Below are positions 58,568 to 64,000 of a stretch of DNA of 64,000 nt, in pieces (positions within the stretch are counted from its first letter, which is position 1; every line of letters begins with the position of its first letter). The stretch spans positions 452,239 through 516,238 of the forward strand of contig NZ_JAQMWP010000007.1 of NCBI RefSeq assembly GCF_030403745.1, given 5' to 3'. The position numbers and the translations under genes were made by a program. The stretch is from Streptomyces sp. S.PB5. GTDB lineage: Bacteria; Actinomycetota; Actinomycetes; Streptomycetales; Streptomycetaceae. The notes beneath the pieces are model-generated. The model was given only the letters and a program-made list of their open reading frames with translations. It was not told the DNA's origin and made no database searches.

Positions 58568-58675
58568 ATGAGGCTCGCCAAGGGCTGCTCCAGAGCACTC
58601 CTGGTCGTGTTCGTCGTCCTCGTGATGCTCTGTGCGGCCGTCTTCTTCGGCTACGCCCTGTTGCAGGTGCGGTGA
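58568..58675 (+). CDS. Tiny single-span membrane protein (35 residues)
   Basis: A small open frame, too short for usual gene calls. It begins MRLAKGCSRALL, continues as one hydrophobic helix of about 22 residues (VVFVVLVMLCAAVFFGYALLQ) and ends QVR. The positive-inside rule places the N-terminus in the cytoplasm. GGAGG lies upstream but only two bases from the ATG, which is too close for an optimal ribosome site; GGGGGA is a little further back. It sits between two minus-strand genes and ends 12 bases before the GCS2 gene. Codon usage fits a real gene, but expression is unproven. Confidence 0.45.
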   Translation: MRLAKGCSRALLVVFVVLVMLCAAVFFGYALLQVR

Positions 58676-58687
58676 GAGCGGACCGCG

Positions 58688-59773
58688 CTACTCCTGCGTA
58701 TGGCGCACGCACTCCGTGACGACGTCCCGCAGACTCCCGGTCCGCGCCATCAGCTCCCGCTGGACTCGCGCCCCGTTGCCCCGCCGCAGCAGGTCCGCAC
58801 AGGCCTGCCGTGCGCAGTCGAGGTCACCGGTGTCGGCGAGCGCGTCCGCGACATGGTCGAGAAGCGCCCGTACGACGGTCTCGGCGGGCAGCCGCCGCAT
58901 GGTCGCCGGATGCAGCAGTTCCTCGGTCAGCCCCGACCGCGCGGCCCGCCAGGCGGCCAGCCGGAGCAGGCTCACACTGTGCCCCCACGGGGCCTCGCCG
59001 GCCCGCCACTCGCGGGCCGCCGTCTCGACGAGGCCCCGGGCGAGGGTGGCGATCAGCACGGCGGTGGACGCGTGCAGACAGACGTCCGAGACCCGGATCT
59101 CCACCGTCGGATAGCGCCGGGACAGCCGGGCGTCGAAGTAGACCATCGCCTCGTCGAGGATCACGCCGGTCGCGACCATGTCGGCCACCCGCCGGTGATA
59201 GCACTCGGCCGAGCCGAACACCTCGGTCGGACCGGCCGACGGCCACCGCTGCCACACCCGGCTGCGATAACTGCTGTACCGCGTGTCCCGGCCCTGCCAG
59301 AACGGGGAGTTGGCGCTCAGCGCCGCCAGCACCGGCAGCCAGGGCTGCATCCGGTCGATCACCGCGACGCCCTCGTCGTCGGACTCGACGGACACATGGA
59401 CATGGCAGCCCAGGACGACGGCCTTGGAGGTGATCCCGTACTGCTCCGCCATCCACCGGTACCGTCGCCCCACCCCGATCGAGCCACTGACCGGCAGCGG
59501 CGACGAGGCCAGCGCGGCGACGGCACAGCCGATCTCCCCGGCGTGCCGGGCCGCCTCCTTGCGGCAGCGGACGATCTCCGCACCGAGTTCCGCCATCTCC
59601 GACTGGGGATGGGTGGCGAACTCCAGCATCTGGCTGTGCAGCTCCTTCTCGAAGACGTCACCGTTCGTGCCGTCGTGCGCGGCCCGCGCGAGCACGGCAG
59701 CCGACAGCGCTCGTGGTTCGCCGGTCTCCGGCGCGACCAGGAGGAGCTCCTCCTCCACTCCGACGGTGCGCAC
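58688..59773 (-). CDS. Glutamate-cysteine-ligase (GCS2/YbdK-like) family enzyme
   Basis: A 361-residue carboxylate-amine ligase of the GCS2 family. The start MRTVGVEEELLLV contains the conserved GVEEEL ATP-site motif; further signatures are HSQMLEFATHP, GCHVHVSVESDDEGV, ALSANSPFWQGRDTRYSSYR and TVEIRVSDVCLHAS. Members make gamma-glutamylcysteine or other gamma-glutamyl compounds; EgtA of ergothioneine synthesis is one, YbdK another, so the substrate is uncertain. It lies 63 bases after glgB on the same strand, so it may belong to the tail of the trehalose/glucan operon. Confidence 0.9.
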   Translation of the reverse strand: MRTVGVEEELLLVAPETGEPRALSAAVLARAAHDGTNGDVFEKELHSQMLEFATHPQSEMAELGAEIVRCRKEAARHAGEIGCAVAALASSPLPVSGSIGVGRRYRWMAEQYGITSKAVVLGCHVHVSVESDDEGVAVIDRMQPWLPVLAALSANSPFWQGRDTRYSSYRSRVWQRWPSAGPTEVFGSAECYHRRVADMVATGVILDEAMVYFDARLSRRYPTVEIRVSDVCLHASTAVLIATLARGLVETAAREWRAGEAPWGHSVSLLRLAAWRAARSGLTEELLHPATMRRLPAETVVRALLDHVADALADTGDLDCARQACADLLRRGNGARVQRELMARTGSLRDVVTECVRHTQE

Positions 59774-59836
59774 GTGATGCCGCCCTTCTGCCGAGACGAC
59801 GGTGTCGTACGTCCCGAATGCCCAGCGAACGCCTGA

Positions 59837-62047
59837 TCACACGGGCGTCAGCCACACCGTGGCGAGGGGAGGCAGCGTGCACCGGACGACACCGTCCTCC
59901 GGTTTGACCGCACCGGGGTCGGTCACGCCACTGCCGCCGTAGCGTTCCGCGTCGGTGTTGAGGATCTCCTGCCAGGCGGGGATGCCGTCGGGGACGGCGA
60001 GCGGGTAGTCGTGGCGGACGACGGGGGAGAAGTTGGAGACCGAGAGGAGCGGGACGCCCTCGGCGTCGAGGCGGAGGAAGGCGAAGACGTTGTCCTCCGC
60101 CGCGTCCCCCAGGACCCACCGGAAGCCGTCGGGGGTGGTGTCCCGCTGCCACAGCGCCGGGGTGCGACGGTAGACGCCGTTGAGATCACGGACCAGGTCC
60201 CGCACCCCACGGTGATCGGCCTCGGCACCGTACGCCGGATCGAGCAGCCACCAGTGCGGCCCTTCGGCCTCCGCCCACTCGGCGCCCTGGGCGAACTCCT
60301 GGCCCATGAAGAGGAGTTGCTTGCCGGGGTGGGCCCACATGAAGCCCAGATAGGCCCGGTGATCGGCGCGCTGCTGCCACCAGTCGCCCGGCATCTTCGA
60401 CACCAACGACCGTTTGCCGTGCACGACTTCGTCGTGGGAGATCGGCAGGACGTAGTTCTCGCTGTACGCGTACACCATCGAGAAGGTCATCTCATGGTGG
60501 TGGTACTTGCGGTGCACGGGCTCGTGCTGGATGTAGCCCAGCGAGTCGTGCATCCAGCCCATGTTCCACTTCAGCCCGAACCCCAGCCCGCCGCTCTCGG
60601 TGGGCCGGGTCACCCCGTCCCAGGCGGTGGACTCCTCGGCGATCGTCATGACCCCGGGCACCCGCCGGTACACGGTCGCGTTCATCTCCTGCAGGAACGC
60701 CACCGCGTCCAGATCCTCACGGCCGCCGAACACATTGGGCGTCCACTGACCGGAGTCACGCGAGTAGTCGAGATAGAGCATCGAGGCGACCGCGTCCACC
60801 CGCAGCCCGTCGACATGGAACTCCTCGCACCAGTACACGGCGTTGGCGACCAGGAAGTTGCGCACCTCGACCCGCCCGAGGTCGAACTCGAACGTCCCCC
60901 AGTCCGGATGCTCGGCCCGCCGCCAGTCGCCCGGCTCGTACAGCGGCTCTCCGTCGAACCTTCCCAACGCCCAGTCGTCCTTGGGGAAATGGGCGGGCAC
61001 CCAGTCCATGATCACGCCGATTCCGGCCCGGTGGAGGGCGTCGACCAGGTACTTGAAGTCGTCCGGGGTGCCAAGGCGGGCCGTCGGCGCGTAGAAGCCG
61101 GTGACCTGGTAGCCCCAGGACCCGCTGAAGGGGTGGTGGGCGACCGGCATGAGCTCGACGTGGGTGAAGCCGAGGTCCCTGACGTACGCGGGGAGTTCCT
61201 CAGCGAGTTGACGGTACGTCAGACCTGGGCGCCAGGACGGCAGATGGACCTCGTACACGGAGAACGGCGCCTCGTGCACGGGAACGTCACCCCGGTGGGC
61301 CATCCACTCGGTGTCGCCCCACTCGTGGCGCGACACGGTCACGATCGACGCGGTGTCCGGAGGCACCTCGGCGCGACGGGCCATGGGGTCGGCCTTGAGG
61401 AAGCGGTCGCCGTGCCGGGAGGTGATCTCGAACTTGTACCGGGCGCCCTCCCCGATCTCCGGCAGGAACAGCTCCCACACCCCGGACGCGCCCAGCGAGC
61501 GCATCGGGAACGCCGTACCGTCCCAGCAGGAGAAGTCCCCGGCGACCCGGACCCCGCGCGCGTTCGGCGCCCACACCGTGAACCGGGTGCCGGCCACCCC
61601 CTGGTGGACCATCGGCTCGGCGCCGAGCGCCGTCCACAACTCCTCGTGCCGGCCCTCGCGGATGAGATGCAGATCGACATCACCGAGCGCGGGCAGGAAG
61701 CGGTACGGATCGTGCACCTCGCGCTCGTCGGCGCCGTCCTCCTCGTACGACACCAGCAGCGTGTACGGCGGAATCGCGTCCAGGGGGAGCACGCCGGAGA
61801 AGAGGCCGTCACCTTCGGAGGCGAGCCTGCTGCGCCGTCCGTCGACGACCACGCTCACGGCACGGGCGAACGGGCGCAGCGCCCGGAAGGCGATCCCGCC
61901 CGGCACCGGGTGCGCGCCCAGCAGGGCGTGCGGATCGTGGTGGGCGCCGGACAGCAGCCGGTCACGGTCGGCCGGGTCCGGGGCAGGGGCGGCACGGCAG
62001 GGGGCCGGGCCGCCGGCCTCGGGGGACGTGGTGTCACGCAGGGCCAC
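59837..62047 (-). CDS. glgB: 1,4-alpha-glucan branching enzyme GlgB
   Basis: A 736-residue GH13 branching enzyme that introduces alpha-1,6 branches into linear alpha-1,4-glucan. The N-terminal CBM48-like part (DPHALLGAHPVPGGIAFRALRPFARAVSVVVDGRR; AGTRFTVWAPNARGVRVAGDFSCWDG) precedes the barrel. The nucleophile lies in GLRVDAVASMLYLDYSR, the acid in VMTIAEESTAWDGV and the stabiliser in PISHDEVVHGKRS. Length is normal. The gene starts four bases beyond the end of pep2, showing tight operon organisation. In the GlgE pathway it branches glucan built from maltose-1-phosphate. Confidence 0.96.
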   Translation of the reverse strand: MALRDTTSPEAGGPAPCRAAPAPDPADRDRLLSGAHHDPHALLGAHPVPGGIAFRALRPFARAVSVVVDGRRSRLASEGDGLFSGVLPLDAIPPYTLLVSYEEDGADEREVHDPYRFLPALGDVDLHLIREGRHEELWTALGAEPMVHQGVAGTRFTVWAPNARGVRVAGDFSCWDGTAFPMRSLGASGVWELFLPEIGEGARYKFEITSRHGDRFLKADPMARRAEVPPDTASIVTVSRHEWGDTEWMAHRGDVPVHEAPFSVYEVHLPSWRPGLTYRQLAEELPAYVRDLGFTHVELMPVAHHPFSGSWGYQVTGFYAPTARLGTPDDFKYLVDALHRAGIGVIMDWVPAHFPKDDWALGRFDGEPLYEPGDWRRAEHPDWGTFEFDLGRVEVRNFLVANAVYWCEEFHVDGLRVDAVASMLYLDYSRDSGQWTPNVFGGREDLDAVAFLQEMNATVYRRVPGVMTIAEESTAWDGVTRPTESGGLGFGLKWNMGWMHDSLGYIQHEPVHRKYHHHEMTFSMVYAYSENYVLPISHDEVVHGKRSLVSKMPGDWWQQRADHRAYLGFMWAHPGKQLLFMGQEFAQGAEWAEAEGPHWWLLDPAYGAEADHRGVRDLVRDLNGVYRRTPALWQRDTTPDGFRWVLGDAAEDNVFAFLRLDAEGVPLLSVSNFSPVVRHDYPLAVPDGIPAWQEILNTDAERYGGSGVTDPGAVKPEDGVVRCTLPPLATVWLTPV

Positions 62048-62051
62048 GGCT

Positions 62052-63416
62052 TCAGGCTCCTCTCACGGCGAGACGCTCGATCGCCGCCATCGGCACGGGC
62101 ACCCAGTCCGGGCGGTGTCTGGCCTCGTACAGGACTTCGTACACGGCCCGGTCGGTCTCGTAGGCGCGCAGCAGACCGTGCTTCTTGCGCGGGTCCCACC
62201 TGGCGAGGGAGGCATAGCCCGCACAGTAGGCCTCGCGGCAGCGGCGCGCCCACTCCGGTCGCCAGGGCCGGCGCTGGCGTGCCGCGTAGTCGAAGGAGCG
62301 CAGCATGCCGGCGATGTCCCGCACCGGGGAGTGGGCGCTGCTCCGCTCGGCGAGCGGACGGGACGGCTCGCCCTCGAAGTCGATGACGAACCACTCACGC
62401 CCGGCCCGCAGCACCTGCCCCAGATGCAGATCACCGTGGATGCGCTGGGCGGGCGGCCCGGAGTCGCAGGTGGTCAGGGCCGCGAAGGCGGTGCGCAGAC
62501 CGGGGACGAACGGCTGGAGGGCGGGCACACAGTGCGCGGCGGAGCTGAGCCGCTCGGTCATCGCGGCCCCCGTCCTGCCGTTCTCCGCCTGCGTCCCGGC
62601 CGGGAAAGCCGCGGCCAGCGCGAGGTGCACCTCCGCCGTGGCCCGCCCCAGCTCATGGGACTGCGCCGTGAAGTCGTCACCGGAGGCCAGCGCCTGCAGG
62701 GCCAGCGTCCAGCCGTCGGACGCCTCGGGCAGGAAGGGCTGGAGCACGCCCAGCGTCGCCTCCTGCGGATGCGTCGTCCGGAACCAGGCGACCGGCGCGG
62801 GCACCCGCCGGCACCCCTGCCCGGCCAGCGCGCGCGGCACCTCCAGATCGGGGTTGACGCCGGGCTGGATGCGCCGGAACAGCTTCAGGATGAACGCGTC
62901 CCCGTACACCAGCGAGGAGTTGGACTGCTCCGCGTCCAGCACCCGCGGCACGAGACCGGCGGGTACGGACACGGACGCGTCGGCCTCGAAACGCAGCGGG
63001 CCCGCCGCGCCCGGGTGCCGCAGCCGTTCCAGGAGCAACTGCGCCGACCGGGGGTCCTGCAACGCGTCGAAGACCGTCAGCCCGGCCAGCGGTCCCCGAT
63101 CGGCCCGCCCGATGAGAGCACGGCCGAGGCGCGGCGACAGGTGTTGCCGTACACCGAGCAGCAGCTGGTAGCAGTCCCCGGACGGGGCGGCCGTGCCACC
63201 GGGGGCGGGGACGGGCGTGTGCCCGGTGCGGATCAGCAGATGCAGACAGCCCGGGAACAGCTCGGTCATGGACAGCAGCGTCAGGTCCGTGACGGGCCGG
63301 TCCTTGCCCGCGAACCAGCGCTGCCGGGGCAGCCACTCGCGCAGCAGCCCGGCGAGCGAGTCCATGGGCCCGGAGAGAGTCGTACCGCTCGGGGCGAGGA
63401 ATGCGGTCTTCGACAT
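62052..63416 (-). CDS. pep2: Maltokinase Pep2 (Mak)
   Basis: A 454-residue ATP-dependent maltokinase that converts maltose to maltose-1-phosphate, the donor used by GlgE. The fold is an aminoglycoside-phosphotransferase-like kinase: EWLPRQRWFAGKDRPV (cap), YGDAFILKLFRRIQPGVNPDLEV (lysine), RIHGDLHLGQVLRAG (catalytic loop) and WFVIDFEGEPSRPLAERS (metal-binding DxEG). The order treS-pep2-glgB is that of the actinobacterial GlgE locus. ATG 63416 follows AAAGGACG and the gene starts 28 bases after treS. Confidence 0.95.
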   Translation of the reverse strand: MSKTAFLAPSGTTLSGPMDSLAGLLREWLPRQRWFAGKDRPVTDLTLLSMTELFPGCLHLLIRTGHTPVPAPGGTAAPSGDCYQLLLGVRQHLSPRLGRALIGRADRGPLAGLTVFDALQDPRSAQLLLERLRHPGAAGPLRFEADASVSVPAGLVPRVLDAEQSNSSLVYGDAFILKLFRRIQPGVNPDLEVPRALAGQGCRRVPAPVAWFRTTHPQEATLGVLQPFLPEASDGWTLALQALASGDDFTAQSHELGRATAEVHLALAAAFPAGTQAENGRTGAAMTERLSSAAHCVPALQPFVPGLRTAFAALTTCDSGPPAQRIHGDLHLGQVLRAGREWFVIDFEGEPSRPLAERSSAHSPVRDIAGMLRSFDYAARQRRPWRPEWARRCREAYCAGYASLARWDPRKKHGLLRAYETDRAVYEVLYEARHRPDWVPVPMAAIERLAVRGA

Positions 63417-63444
63417 GGTGACGCGTCCTTTCGCCGGTGTGCGC

Positions 63445-64000
<556 letters not shown>

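Overview
The window is a 64-kb piece of a high-GC actinobacterial chromosome, almost certainly Streptomyces. The signs are a WhiB-family regulator, an SsgA-like protein, a SigB/SigF-type sigma factor with RsbW-like ATP-binding proteins, a LysG/LysE pair, many GTG starts, secreted hydrolases with short signal peptides, and the trehalose/alpha-glucan genes treS-pep2-glgB. I recognise about 53 genes. I saw no tRNA, rRNA, CRISPR array, insertion sequence, phage gene or attachment site, and no in-frame TTA (bldA-type) codon in the genes I read.

Layout. 1-5.5 kb: a partial FAD oxidase, an aldo/keto reductase behind a promoter and palindrome, two small membrane proteins, an SsgA-like protein, a putative DNA-binding protein with three repeated palindromes at its promoter, and an F420-type oxidoreductase. 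5.6-13.3 kb: two serine hydrolases (one DD-peptidase R61-like), a membrane-anchored pseudokinase, a threonine dehydratase-like enzyme, an AIM24 protein and a TerD-CAP-CAP fusion. 13.6-22.1 kb: a secreted thermolysin-like protease, then an apparent operon of a ROK regulator (leaderless by promoter geometry), GH27 alpha-galactosidase, GH95 fucosidase and SGNH esterase, which looks like a self-regulated plant-polysaccharide side-chain cassette. 22.1-25 kb: a large LuxR-type ATPase regulator.

25.0-28.6 kb holds the least explained system: three genes joined by ATGA overlaps, encoding a response regulator fused to a thioredoxin-reductase-like flavoprotein that lacks the CxxC pair, a cyclic-nucleotide-binding histidine kinase, and a ZnF-UBP protein. 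A near-perfect 16-bp palindrome lies in its promoter region. 28.6-37.9 kb: VOC protein, universal stress protein, DUF4032 kinase-like protein, MBL hydrolase, AlkB, a TetR/FAD-dehydrogenase pair with two operators, DUF488, a secreted M1 peptidase and an L,D-transpeptidase-like lipoprotein. 37.9-46.6 kb: a two-component system with a cysteine-containing sensor, a WhiB protein, a saccharopine dehydrogenase/TetR pair, LysG/LysE, an MFS exporter and a stand-alone cNMP-binding protein.

46.9-64 kb is dominated by stress and storage functions: an Orn/Lys/Arg decarboxylase coupled to a small protein and ended by strong terminators; anti-sigma-like ATPase, sigma factor, ANTAR-GAF protein, DUF1206 and FUSC proteins; NDH-2; a second anti-sigma-like ATPase; an AMP-binding ligase; a GCS2-family ligase; and the glgB-pep2-treS operon, cut by the window end. 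Operators, promoters and terminators below were read by eye and are inferences unless stated otherwise.
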